From Mastigias papua (Eukaryota > Cnidaria > Scyphozoa > Rhizostomeae > Mastigiidae), in assembly GCA_964019165.1 (NCBI GenBank), contig OZ025281.1, positions 3,228,740 through 3,292,739 on the forward strand: a DNA stretch of 64,000 nucleotides. Reading direction: 5' to 3'. The notes below the pieces were generated by a model that saw only the letters and a list, made by a program, of their open reading frames with translations, had not been told where the DNA came from and searched no databases. The stretch's first letter is position 1. Every line of letters begins with the position of its first letter. Position numbers and translations under genes: made by a program. Shown here one piece after another: positions 42,622-55,414 of the stretch.

Positions 42622-43724
42622 TCTCAGGGACACCGTACTTAATACTCAACCATCTGAGGTTGTTGAGTTTGACGTAATTCTCATTTAATGCGGCGAACAA
42701 CGCTTGCACAAGGCTGCACCATCAACATTTAAACTTTAAAAAGCAGTGTCTCAAACTAGTACGGGCTGCTTAGCTTTTTAGACCTCATCAACCGAGAAGC
42801 AAATTTAGAAGGAGCCAACGCAAATACTTCAGTTTGTTGATCTCCAATTGCTCAGAATTACTGCATTCAAGGACGTACTATGTCGTAGGTCGGGCTGAAT
42901 TAGACTCTAATGAAAACGTTGGTTTACGTTTTTTGCAATTCGTGAACCAATTTTGTAAAATTATGCTCGGATCGATAAATTTAGGCTGTCCGTCCTTGAA
43001 ACCAAGCTCCATAAATTTCCAACATAGCCATAGAATCTGTAAGGTACAGGACATTGCAGACAGGTCGGTTTTCGTTGCTCATCTTAGATGAACCATACCA
43101 ATAAAGTTTAATCTTATCTTATTGTCTCTTGCTTTCATTTTTATTATCATCAGGACTTAAGACTCTTTCACTGATTTGAAAGGGATTCAGATCTCCATGA
43201 GGCCATGTTTGATTTGGAAGTCTCTGAGGTTGTACACGCCAGAACAAGTTAAGTAGGTCAGCGTAATGGACACCAACAAAGAAAGTTGTTGTTGCAACAG
43301 TGCAGGGATGGGTAACCTTAGTGACTTCGGGGGCCAGACTTCTTCTAACTTCGACTGACTGGACGAGTCAGAACAGCTTGCTCGATGTAGATGATTTGTC
43401 TATTAAGCTATTATTTTACAGCTGAGAAATGAAATTCAAAGAAAAGAGGAGCTTTTGGTATTATAAGAACTGCTTGCATAATACCCTGTTATATAGTTCC
43501 TCAAGATCTATGCTGCTGGAGAGACTACCTAAATTTTGTAGCCTGCAAATACGCTGTTGTGTGATTAAAAAAGTCTCGTAGCAAAGGCATGGCCCATCAA
43601 AAGCGCTTTGTGCCTGCGAGCAGTTTCATATGTCATAGTATATGTTGAGGAACAGACTGAGGCGCTGTGGGCCTCCAGATTAAGTAAGAGCGCCAAGGAG
43701 GACAGTCTCTATAGAAGGTTTTTT

Positions 43725-44015
43725 GGTTCAGTATTAAGACTTTGCTAGCTTTTTCATTATTTCAGTGCTAAAACTTTCTTAAGATTGTCATAGCACGAAT
43801 GCTTGAGATTATGCACCACTACGGTGCTACAAAGGAGGCAGACAGTCACTACACAGGCACAACACTAGCTCAAATAGGAAGTATAAATATACATGTAAGC
43901 TTATAAACTTTCCTATATGTCAGAAATCAAGTACTGAACTTTCTTAACATTTTGAGCAGTCGCCAGTGAGCAGTTGAGTCTATCGCATAGCCACTTTCTT
44001 GTGAAAAAATGTACT
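43725..44015. mobile_element. Family-B element (copy 3)
   Basis: Words cagtattaagactttgctag, cagtgctaaaactttcttaa, tacggtgctacaaaggagg and agtactgaactttcttaac match the other family-B copies in order. It lies about 500 bases upstream of the Src-type gene. Confidence 0.5.
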
Positions 44016-44526
44016 CCCGTAAAATTGACGATTGTACACACGCCGACTATCAAGTGAACCTAGCTTACCAAAAAGGTGAGTATAACTTTACTGTGACGGT
44101 GTAACTTGTAAACCTATCGCCCTGGATGTTTTTCGCTGGTTTCGAAGCTGCAGGGGCTCTTTTTTGAAAAACATGTGTCGAGCCATAACACAATCGCCAT
44201 AACGATAACACGGTATAGAAAACTTAACATATATGAACGGAAGCTTATTGCAAAGGTTAAGCCATGGTCTTGAAGAGACCACGACTTCTATGAAAGCACT
44301 GTGTATTGTGTGCATTTGTTTTTGCAATTTTATTTGCGATCCACCCTTTCTCCTTTATCTCTCAATATCTTCAAAAGTTCTCAAAGTAAATCTCCTTCAC
44401 AACCATGACCTTGAAATCAACAACAATACATTTATACAATTGTAACTGTCATGCTAACTTGCTTAGACGAAAGATGAGAAACGAGTAGCTAATAATGGGA
44501 CCTATAAGCATGAACCTGCAGCACTG

Positions 44527-47500
44527 ATGGGTAACAAAGTTTCGCGTTGTATTCCAGTAAGGCATAGAAAATACAAAGGTAGAGATGGCGAGCAAGCGCT
44601 TCCTGCCCATACATCTAACGATCAAGAAGCAATAGGCCCTCCTGTAAGTAACAGCCTGACTCAGGAGATAGTCAATGGAACAGCCGATACAGAATTACAA
44701 GACCCGCCTCCTCCTGCCGACGAAGCACCCATTGCTTCTCCCAAACTAATTTATATCTCCTTGTATGAGTTTCAGAGTAATACCGAGGGCGATCTTAGCT
44801 TTGCAAAGGGAGAGGAAATCGAGATATTAAGCAACAGTAATGGTGAATGGTGGTATGGAAAATCAGTAAAGTCTGGCCTCTCTGGATACATCCCAAGTAA
44901 CTATATTGAGCCGATAGACTCGCTGAAATCACACGAGTAAGTATTGGGGTGTCCTTTTGTGAGTTAGATATTAGCTTGCTAGGATACATTCTTTTATTTC
45001 TATTAATCCATAGGTGGTTCTAATCTCATTTCAAACCAGAAAGATCTCACAAACAATAGATTTACTATCCTCACTTAACCATGACTTCTGTCTACGAGGG
45101 GCTTTAAGCGTCTTAAATACAGTCTCCGATGACAAGCTGTTGTACTTCATGGTTAGGACAGTTATCCTACGGTACATGGTAAACGGTTTCTTCTTAGCCT
45201 TGCTATGTCTGCACCTGGTTGTGTTCACAATGAAAACAAGACTGTGGGTGTATCTTGTTCTACCAATAATACAAAGAACTAGTGAGATTTTCTCTATTAA
45301 AAAGTGTGCCTATGGCAGAATCCTATGAATATCTTTGATTTGGAGTACCTGTAAAGTGCCCACATGGTTTTGTTTTTGAAGTGCAGGTCATTTTGATACA
45401 AGCATTGCAGATGTGATAGTATACATATGTCCTTCAGTTACAACCAGTTAATATAAACAGTTTATAAACTCTGCTTGTTTATTCCATTGCCATGCCAGTC
45501 AATGCAGATTCTGTATGAATTGTTTGAATTAATAGTACAGTAAAATGCAGCTCTTATATGATTTTCTGATAATGGTGATTACAAAAAATATTATATGCAG
45601 TTATGTGGAGAGAATCCAATTAATCAAAGGCTAACAAAGTGTTTATTTTGCTGGCACATGGTGAGATTAGATGAAGACCATAACAAAGAAAAATTATTAT
45701 CCCCATTGTAATTGATGAAAACATCATGGCAATACAAAAAGCCATGAAACTAACTGCAGAGATAGCAGTCATTACCTGTCACTAAAGCACTAGTAAGCCA
45801 GGAAAATGCCCCTTTGGGCCTAGAGCTTCATGACAAAGTGATTTGAATTGCTCAAGGAAATATCAGTTCCTTGCATATATGATTGAATAGGGAGGGAAAA
45901 TGAGATGTTAATTTATGAAACCAAAGGAAATAGCTGTTGTATTGTAGTCCCAGGAATCAAGAGATATTATACAAAAATATCCTCAAGAACTTTTCACTGC
46001 CCAATTAAAGCAATTATTGCTTGTGAAAACAACTGAGGCAGCTGGAGGAATAAACTGCTTCTTTGTGAACATATAGGTAGGCAATTTAGCAGAACAACCA
46101 CAAAGACTTAACAAGAACCCACTTTTCTCTTTATCAATATGCAATCTGCCACAGGAGGCATAGCCTTTATTGAAGGTGCACCTGTGAAGCAGCAGGTGTG
46201 GCAGGCTATTTCTAAAGTAGTTTTGGTCAAGTGTTTTGTATTTTATTTATGCAGCAGGTCCTTCAGAAAGAATTTCTGCTATGATAAGAATTGTGTGTCA
46301 ATCATTTTAATCAGAGTAGTTCATATCTACTAACCAGGGATGCTGTCCTAAAAGTTATGGAGGAGGGTTGTGTGATAATGTACTTCTATGGGACAACCAC
46401 AATCATACGCAATATATCATTCAGACAGTTCAAATTTAAATCCATACAAGGTGATGCATAAAGGGCTAAGCTGTGAACTCAACTTTTCTATCCTGTATAA
46501 ATAATCGTATTATTATTATTATTATTATATTATAACACATTAGTATAGGCTTGTTGGAAATGGAGGCTGAGCCTCCCAGAACATCTCTTCAGTTTAACAA
46601 AGGTGGCTGAGAGATCAGTGGCTGAGCCCCACAAGCCTCCCCTCCAGGTCTACATCAGCCAAATTGAGGCTGCCATAACTAAGCCTGTATTATTAAACAA
46701 ATAATAATAATAATAATTATAGTAATAGCAACCCTGCTATTTGACATAAGATTACTCAGTGGTCAGTAGTGCAATATTATGATGAATTGAATTAACAAGA
46801 CAGTCAGATTTCCATTCTGTCAATGGGTAGATTTTGAATTATCATATCTGTTGATATTGTACCACCAAGAAGATTTAGGACATTAGCCTGCTAGTATACA
46901 ATTTGGGTGCAACTCTAATTTAGTATATGTAAGATTTAGTATTGTGGTGAGTCTCTGCCATTTTGCTCCACTATCAATTATTTAATTTCTTAAGTACTTC
47001 CTCCATTCTGCACATCATGGCAACTAATTTTGTTTTTTGCTAGCAATCTGAAAATTGCTTTAAAGCCATATTTTGTGTGGAAATTAGTATGTAGAAGAGA
47101 TAGAACAGCCATTCAGCCTATATGAGGATGAAGAACATTCAGGCTGTATTTAAGATAAAGAACACGGTCCTTGGGTGTATCTAAGAGTATGCAGTTTTCT
47201 CCACCTGAATATATCATGTGATTTTGTCTAAGCTACTTTTGTCCACCTACCACAGCTAGTACTTTAAAAGATGGATAGCCATATGGATGAACCAGATGTT
47301 TAGCTGGAGTTCTTATCCTTAGCCATCTGTGAAATTTCCAGTACTGTTTGAGTATCTAAGGTAATTAGCACGCATTTTCAGGCACTAAAGATGTTTGGCT
47401 AACTTGCAGGACTTTGTGTGTGCTTGTGGGCATTTTGCAGAGTTATACACTCACCAGAATTCCTTTGTATGTTATCAGTATGTTGATATATTTGAGAGTA

Positions 47501-50500
47501 ACAACCCTGTTGTGCAGAAAGTGGTATTTTTGAAGTATTTCATAGGCTTGTTTTTGTCTATACCTCGAAATTAGTAAACTATTAACCATTCTTTGGCTTT
47601 GTAGAATGGCAACAGTCTATTTCTTGGAATGAAAATGGGAAGTGAGCTATAGACTGTCTGTCTGGGTTTTGTGCAGTTTGCATGATTTTCTACCACAAGG
47701 CACTTACTGGTCGTGATATAATACATATTATATTTAGCTCATCTCCATTCTATAACAAACATTGAAAAGCATTAATAAAACATCATAGCATTATTTCAGA
47801 ACTTACATAACATCTCTGTCAGCTGTCTCGATATTTGTGGGAGTTGCAACCCGCCAGAAAAATCCAATTAATATTTTACAAAAGGGAACTGGTTTCGTTA
47901 TTTCAAAAGGGCTGCTTCATTGAATAACTACGCTGTGCAATGAATTGTTTGTCATGACTTCGGCAGCTTGTGGCTATATTATTAACTGTTACGAGATTAT
48001 TTCCTAGCAATAGTTAATGAACCAAAGGATCAAGCATATCACTGTTGTTGGAATTGTACTGTACATGTCATATACCTCCTGTCGGTCCTGCTCACTTGTC
48101 AGAATAACCTCTATAAGAAACTTAGCGTCAGGGCCAGCACAGTGGTTCTAAAACTTTTCAAATTATTTTGCCTGTCGGCCCCGTACAGGATAAGTTTTTG
48201 AATAAGGTTCCCCTGGTGGGACAAATATATGTCATGATTAATATACCTTCACGGAGAACAAATATCATTACTGATTCAGCCTAGTACAGCAACGAGTCGA
48301 ACAAGTGACGGCAACCTCTTGCAGCCCCTTGAAACCTTCACGGTCCCTCCGACACCCTTTGTGGTCTCCTAAGGAATCATGGACTCCCAATTTATGAACC
48401 ACTGGACTAGCATGTGGTGAACGACTTCTAGGGAGTTATTCAGCATATTGAGAGCGTGCTCATATAATTGTACACTCTGCTTTGACCAAGGCTTGTGAAA
48501 TACCAAGCCTTTACTAAATATAAAGACAAAAATAGTTGTTGTTTCATATCAACAGGTTTTCCTGCCCCTCAAGCCAGACAATTTGCCTATCGTGGCCCAC
48601 CTTTCGAGCGCCCATCATTGTCTTGCTGTTTATCAAAGAATACTCTCCAACCGTTTTGCTTTACCTGCCTTGTAATAAATATTTTATAAACTCACAAGAA
48701 CCTTTGGATACTAAATGTTTATTGACATCAATAATCCCAGATCCCATTCTTCACGGGATTTTATTGAAAAGTTTAGCATTCATAGTGCGAATAGCGCCTG
48801 CGAGTTTATGTCGTTATGGATAATCCTACAGTTTTAGGGAAGTGGACTAAGCTTCCCATTTGAGGTAATCCGCTGCAAATTAATGGATAAATGAAATGGT
48901 TTCTCATTTTGAAACCACAGATTATTGTGTGACTTCTTGTGGCCAAAACTATTTGTACAGCAATAGTTTATATGTGCGTACATCTGCCGCAGAACCAGGG
49001 TGCACGAGGTTCGAATCCCACTCCGATGCGTTTTGAAAACAGCGTATTTAGCCCTTTTTGAACTATCAACAAACTGCAGCCTGTTGTCTGGGTGACAGAC
49101 GGGCAAGTTAGAGCAATGCTATACCTAACTCTAGTGGTAGGTTAACTTCGATTCACTGTCTGCAGGTAAATAGACCATTTGAGAATGAGAAACCATTTCA
49201 TTTTTCCATTAATTTGCAGCGGATTACCTCAAATGGGAAGCTTGGTCCACTTCCTTAAAACTGTAGGATTATCCTTAACGACATAAACTCGCTGTATTAG
49301 TTTTTAACTATTCCTTCTTTTTAGCCAACTTTAAATAAATGTATTATTATTATAAAGAATACCCAGATATTAGAACGTTGTTAGGACAATCAAACTTGCG
49401 TTACTTTACTTACTTATCAATCTAGCCTAGAACTGATTGGTGTTTCTTATACTCAAGCCCCCTGTAACTTTACTTTTTAGTTTTTAATTTTGAAATGTTT
49501 ATTTGCTCTTTCTTTTTCTATTGCTTAGAACCGGACTGTTTTTATTGTACATGCTGTTTTAGTTCTGGAATGTATTCAATAACTTACTTGCCTACTTAGT
49601 ACTCCAAGTGCACCCCTCTTCCTTTTTGGTGCCTCTGATTATGCACCCTCCCCCCCCAATGATTCCCACTTACTTACTCATGTACTCACATACTTACGTG
49701 CTAACTTCATTGTTCTTTTTTATAGTTGGTATTTCGGGAAACTCCGTCGGGCCCATGCAGAACGGATGCTTCTCATTCTTGGCCAGACTGGTACATTCAT
49801 AGTGCGAGATAGCGAAAGTCGGCCCAAGGACTTTTCACTTTCCGTCCGCGACGGCGACGGTATCAAACATTATCGTGTACGACGCCTTGATAATGGAGGT
49901 TACTATATTAGTACACGTTCTCGATTCGCCACACTACCTGAGCTGATTACTCACTATCAACAAGATGCAGACGGACTGTCAGTTCGATTGCTTAACCCCT
50001 GTCCGGCAGAGTCTCCGACCCTTCATTCTTTGTCTCATAAAGATCCCTGGGAAGTACCACGTGACAGCATTTCTTTCAACAGAGTCCTCGGAAAAGGACA
50101 GTTCGGTGAGGTATGGGAAGGCAGGTGGAACGGATCGATAGAAGTTGCGGTTAAGATGCTGAAGACGGGCAGCATGAGCAAGGAAGATTTTTTGAAAGAA
50201 GCCATGGTTATGAAGAAGTTATCGCACCCGAAGCTTGTTCAATTATTTGCTATTTGTAGTGATAGCGACCCAATTTTGATCGTTACCGAGCTCCTGAGAC
50301 ATGGAAATCTGCTTAAATACCTACAGGAGAAGAGCGGTAATTTATTGAAACTACCAGAACTTATCGATATATCCGCGCAGGTGGCCTCAGGGATGGCCTA
50401 CCTTGAAAAGAATAATTTCATTCATCGCGATCTTGCCGCAAGGAATGTTCTTGTTGCTGAAAAGAATATAGTCAAAATAGGCGACTTTGGCTTGTCAAGA

Positions 50501-50878
50501 TTCCTAACTGACCAAGTTGCTGTGCTCGATGAATCCGATGTAAAATTTCCAATCCGGTGGACGGCACCGGAAGCGGCGCTTGAAAAGAAATTTTCGACAA
50601 AATCTGACGTGTGGTCCTTTGGAATTCTTTTGTATGAGATTGTAACGTATGGTCGTATTCCATACCCGGGAATGTCACACCAAGAAGTCCTTGCCAACAT
50701 AAAAGTCGGGTATCGCATGCCGCAACCAGATGGTTGCCCTAACGATCTCTACCAGAACATGTTGAGATGCTGGAAAGCCGACGCCGAAGACCGCCCGACG
50801 TTCGAGTCGTTGCAGTATGACCTGGAGGATTATTTTGTCATTGAAAATGGCAATTATATGGACGCCGGTGCGCTGTAG
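44527..50878 (+). CDS. Src-family non-receptor tyrosine kinase lacking the activation-loop Tyr
   Basis: Two coding exons, 44527-44936 and 49726-50878, join in phase 2 (GA|T) to give 520 residues; Src-family proteins have about 500-540. Gly2 with basic residues and Cys8 (MGNKVSRC) predict myristoylation and possibly palmitoylation. SH3 is ~74-129 (SLYEFQ, WWYGK, GYIPSNYI) and SH2 ~138-229 (WYFGKL, FIVRD with Arg164). The kinase domain (~253-505) has GKGQFG, Lys280, Glu295, gatekeeper Thr324, HRDLAARN (Asp372) and DFG (Asp390), so it should be active. The C-tail Tyr514 (NGNYMDAGAL) sits where Src has its inhibitory Tyr. Unusually, the position of the Src Tyr416 equivalent is Ala402, within VAVLDESD. 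HRDLAARN resembles Frk/Src42A or Csk rather than vertebrate Src (HRDLRAAN), but SH4 and tail exclude Csk. A noncoding first exon probably lies upstream, since ctgcag precedes the ATG. Confidence 0.93.
44937..49725. other. Large intron of the Src-type gene
   Basis: The 4.8-kb intron contains ATT-rich tails (~46505-46530, ~46705-46720), fragments with 'ggaggctgagcctcc' words (~46560-46640), the nested inverted repeat at 48800-49292 and a pyrimidine-rich 3' end. No further exon is needed, because the SH3-SH2 join is complete. Confidence 0.6.
48800..49292. mobile_element. Foldback element with an internal SINE-like copy
   Basis: Arms 48800-48909 and 49183-49292 are inverted repeats of about 110 bases with few differences (cctacagttttagggaagtg against cacttccttaaaactgtagg). 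The loop carries family-D SINE sequence (48975-49165: gaggttcgaatccca, gttttgaaaacagcgtattt, gggcaagttagagcaatgc) also found at 20825-21020. The SINE appears nested in the foldback element. Confidence 0.75.
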
Positions 50879-53079
50879 GGCATAGCAAAGCTCGAATTTC
50901 GGAATAGTGGAGGATCTCATTCCCAAGATGAATCTTTTTCGAAGATTTCCCGAATTTAGATGGAGGAATTGCAGTAGTGTCGTCGCTAGTAGAATCATTC
51001 CAATTTTCTCAGTTTTGACATCACACTCCTATGTTTTCTTTTGTTCGCTTTGCCAATGAGAATTTCTCAAATTTTACTGAATTTTCTGTTTGCTGTTATT
51101 TTTTGCCCTTTTTCTTTCTGCTTTCTATATCGTTAATATCTTCTCATCTCTCTTATTGAACCACTTTTAGCCCTCTTTCCCCCTTCTTCCTTCATTCAAC
51201 GTTCTTTATTTAGTTGTACTTTCTCCCTTTTCCCATCCTGTTCATTGCTTTATTTTTTGACTTTGGTTTTCTCTGTTCTCTTTGCTGTGGTTTTCCCGAT
51301 ACGCTTTCTTTACATCGTGCCATTATCTTTTCGCATTGTAGTCATCCCTGACAGAAATAGTGCACTTTTAGCGTGTTTTGTAAAGAATTTTGCCATGCCC
51401 AGCTCTTGCGATGACTGGGTTGCTGTTAGACAGTTGCTGTAGATTTACAGGATGGTTTACCCACCTCTCTCAAAATGTCTTTTCCAGACATTCTGAGGAT
51501 AATAGATAACTGAAATGATACTGAAGTCATACTGAAATGATGGATAGTTAATTTTTATGTTTTTAACACAGTCAATCAATTACAGATTATTCACAGGTCT
51601 TGCATAGGTTCCATGCAGGCCTTCGAAAGTTAAGCAGTGCTAGTAGTATTAAAAACCTCCCTTTCAATTTTTTATCGTATGATACACACTTTTTATAAGA
51701 ACTCCCGTTTTTCCTTAGCCTCGATAATGTTAACATTTATTGATTTTTAAACCTGAGATTATTTGTAAACTCTTCTTGAGCATCACACGATGTATATTCG
51801 CCTGGAGATCAAAGGAGAATATCCAAATTTTTGTTGATGTGTTGCTTTGTCTTTAAGACAAAGCAAGAACAGGCCAGAACACTAAATTCGAAACCTAATA
51901 TCTCTAGGCAATTCATTTGGTATTTCAATACATATAGTAATAAATAAGTCGCAGTTGTTTTGCTCGCTATAGCATCCCAATTAGACACAGGAACTAAACA
52001 GTGATCAAAGCTTGAGCCTCGCGGTATTCTTAAGTCATTCCTAAGTTTCAGCTATTTTGCTATTTAGTTTTCTAATACTATATTCTTATAAAGAGAGAAC
52101 GTGTGTCATTTGTAATATGCTGTCGCTGCTTCATCGCACAGTTGGCATAACTTTTAGACTTATTTTTATGCGCGAATTGCCTTTAAGGTTATACGTTCTT
52201 GTGATTAGTCAGCTAGATGTTAGTGATCTTAGCTTTTATTAGTAAAACAACGCTCACACATTGCACCGTCTCAGTTTTAAACAGGCCGTATTTTTGACAA
52301 TGCTTTATAATGTTTTGTTTTAGCTAGCACATGAAGTTACTTCCTACACAGTTAATGCCCCGGGCTGAATAGATGATTGTTGACTACGAGTCATGCTGTA
52401 GGAAGAAGTCCTTAAGATAAGGTTAAGCCTTCCGCTTCTTTCAGATTTTAACTTTAGACGGCAAATTCTGTTGTCCAGTAGGCCTAGAAATTTCACCTTC
52501 AGGAAGATGTGATATGGCCATTCCATTAAGAGAAATTTGGGCTGATCAGAGGTCTCCGACATTTGTCAGCAGAGGTCTCCAACATTTGTCGGCTATTCTG
52601 CCCTGCCATACTTTGATTCAGGCCCATATGCATAGTCTAGGCAGCGGTAACTTTCCATAGCGAAGCAGGGATGGCTGACCACAGGCTGAAATTAAGCAAA
52701 TTTTAGAACAATGCTATTTGCCAGAGATAAAGATGCATAGCCGGGAAACCAAAAGGAAAACATGTTCCAAAACCACACCGATTTTCTGAAAGACATGCTC
52801 TTTTAGTGCAATAAACCCCCCTTACATTTGTTGTCGTGCAACATATTCTCGTAGCTTCAGTACTCACTAATTCTTAAATTACTAATTACTAGTTTTCATG
52901 TTCAAAGCACTAGTTTGAATTTTGAAGACCATTATAAGTGGTACAGACCACTGGGTTCTAGGCTTTTTGGTTGACACTCCTCCTCACCTGACCTTCAGAT
53001 CCCTCGTCTTGATCTCTAGCGAATCTCGCAATTTGTCCAACGCAGTGGTCACCAGGCTCATATTCCCAAAGATAAGTCG

Positions 53080-53447
53080 ACATAAACTCTTTTTATAAGA
53101 ACACATAAGAACATTGAGTCTCGATTTGCCAGAAAAAGTAAGAGGACAGCTGGAACATGCTCAACCTTAGATGATAATTTCCACGAGCACTCAACTGCCC
53201 AAATTCTTTTGGCAACAAAATTCTGATGAGGCTTTTAATATACATCGGAATTCGTTGTTTGTCAATAGTAGCCCCCGGCGGAATATCCTATAAACCGATT
53301 ACTGAGTTTAGCTTCTCAAATATTTGCAAAATATCACTCTTGACACAAGAACAAATTTTTAAGAACATTTAGTGTAAAATTATCAAAAATTAAGAACATT
53401 GAATCTCGGATAAAAAGTATCAAGTTCTTATAAAAAGAGAGAGCTTA
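53080..53447. mobile_element. Family-C element with ctctttttataagaac ends (copy 3)
   Basis: The left end aactctttttataagaacac and the complement of the right end (taagctctctctttttataagaac) are inverted. The inside contains ggaacatgctcaaccttaga and ccacgagcactcaactgccc as in the copies at 32830 and 35325. This copy gives the family's true borders. Confidence 0.65.
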
Positions 53448-53703
53448 AGTCAGGTCCGTAACTGAATTCATTGCCCTCTAATTATTCCTTACTATTTAAG
53501 AAGTCGAAGTGGAATATCAAGATTTTTGATCGTTCTCTTATTTATGTATCTTATTGCTACGTATAGCATAGCTTTTTCGACTGTGGTCGTGTTTTAGACA
53601 TTTTTAGCTTTGTGATGGCAATTTCAGTTGGAAAAATTCCTCAAAAAGGCTTTTTCATCTCTGTATTGTGTCCTCTTCGAACGGCAGCAACAATATCAAG
53701 TAG

Positions 53704-53893
53704 TATAGCAAACAGATATTTGAGAGCTCTGATCAAGTCTATTTTCTCCCAACTTAATTGACCAACCGCCATGCAAAATTGGCCTACATTTTAACTTTTG
53801 AAAACATGTGGCCAGACTCCTGCTTGACGATTGGTCAGTTAGGTTGGGAGAACATATACCTGATCAGAGTGCTGAAACATTTGGCGACTATGC
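53704..53893. mobile_element. Palindromic MITE, family P (copy 3)
   Basis: The ends are tatagcaaacagatatttga and the complement agcatagtcgccaaatgttt. Inner arms tctattttctcccaacttaa and cagttaggttgggagaacat pair. It is more diverged than the copy at 33487. Confidence 0.7.
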
Positions 53894-54124
53894 TGTGCCA
53901 AGTTGGAAGTACAGTTGACTTTTGATAACCCAAACAATTATGGTTAGGCTCGTTCCTGCAGTGGGATGTGGGGCATCACACCCCCCCCCCCTCGAAAAGC
54001 TCTGTCGGCAAATTAATCAAAATTTACTTTGTCTGTCAGTATATTGCTTTGAATTTTGTATTCTAGGGGCATAAAAAAAAGAACATGATACTGTGGAGAC
54101 GCAGCGAACCCATGGATTTTTAAA

Positions 54125-54450
54125 TTTTACTATAGTACATGTAGAAGGCAAAATATCTAAGGAACGTTTACTACTAATAACAAAATTGATAGAATATCTT
54201 TCAATTTCGAATATTTGTAGCACTGCAGAAAATCTATAATTAAGAAGCAAAATTCGCATAGATTGTGTTTAATCCTAATAGCAAATGGTCCATAGGCGGT
54301 TTTCAGTTGAAACTTCCAATGTCGATTGTGCTCTGTCTTAACACTGAATACTTGCAATGTCTATAGCACAAAATGCGCAGATAATATGAAGGAACTGTTA
54401 AGGAGCTTTTAATAGGCCGTGTGCTAGGCTCATTATGAAAAACATGTAAG
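54125..54450. mobile_element. Degraded copy of the 5937-6397 element
   Basis: It shares tacatgtagaaggcaaaata near the left, ggaactgttaaggagctttt near the right and a cattatgaaaaacatgtaag right end. Confidence 0.5.
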
Positions 54451-55414
54451 CCTAGTTTGCATGAAAATATGAGGTGACTGCAGTGTTGGGAAATGTATAG
54501 TTAGACACTCTCTTGATTTCCAGCGCTGAATGAATTTTAATAGGATCATTAGCCTTAATAGTATTGAACCTTTTAATGGACTTTGTTATTCTACTGTAGG
54601 AATTTGCTTGTTATTTTCGAAAATGTTGATACGTAAACAGCTTTACGCGAGTCTTAAGCTAGGACCAAATTAGGAAATTTTGTCATACAATATATCAAAT
54701 TTCATTCGTGTTTTGCACTTGTTTCTTAGTTTGGCACCCTTGTCACACAACAAATTCCTGCCACATTTGTCATTTGTCACATGAAAGGTTTGACGATTGC
54801 CAAAACATTTAATGCAACAAATGTCACACAGACAAATGTTCCCTAGATTGGTCCGAAACCAGCCAACACTTGAATTCATTTAGTAAAATCCCCAGACACA
54901 GATGTGCATATGACTGAAGAGCAACTTTAGAGAGAGTTTCGAGGATCGGTAGATACGAACATGGAGAAATATTGGGTCAATGAGCCTTAACACCTCGCAA
55001 AATTATCTATGCTTCTTCTCATTATATCCCCTGTACGTTTGGGTGTCTGCTATTGCCAGCTCATGAACCCCCAAGTTGTAAATACCCTTCATGTCCCTCC
55101 ACTTTATCAAAAACTTCACCTTCCCCCCTTTTTGAATTTACAAACGACTCGAGCAAAAGTAGACACAGAGTATGCTTTCCACTTTGATGCAGAACTTTTT
55201 GAGGGGTTAGCGATGCCGCCCAAACCAAGACCAATCATAGCAACAGCAACATTTTTTCAAACATCCTTGCAACAAATTTCTCCTATTTTGGACACATGAC
55301 GATGATTCAATGACTTAAACCATTGACGTAAACCAGTTCAATGACTTAAACAGCCTTTGTGGAGGAACATCACAAGGCTCATATTAAAACGAGGTTAAGG
55401 GAAGTGAAATTGCA

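Larger units (their letters stand above)
37489..44526. other. 7 kb between genes, repeats only
   Basis: It contains a degenerate tandem array (38395-38840), a near-perfect palindrome (39488-39600), a foldback MITE (40319-40558), a G-rich repeat (40900-40985), a minus-strand LINE remnant (~41270-41452), (AACAT)n (41771-41894), a hAT-like MITE (42312-42621) and a family-B element (43725-44015). An open frame at 41976-42263 with a Lys-rich start follows an acceptor-like ttactacag, but no partner exon was found. Confidence 0.5.
50879..55414. other. Src-type 3' UTR and intergenic repeats
   Basis: The 3' UTR is not delimited; an AATAAA near 51947 is one possible signal. Further on lie a possible MITE (51683-52105, tacacactttttataag ends), a family-C element (53080-53447), palindromic MITE copy 3 (53704-53893), a poly-C fragment near 53985 and a degraded family-A copy (54125-54450). 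An open frame at 55060-55299 (MNPQVVNTLHVPPLYQKLHL) has coding-like composition but no partner. Confidence 0.5.

Noticed and set aside
55060..55299. Possible exon or pseudogene (PPLYQKLHLPPF...FHFDAELFEG) just upstream of WASHC5
   Set aside because: Coding-like composition and a faint resemblance to the U11/U12-65K linker, but the match is too short, no splice partner was found, and it could be chance.
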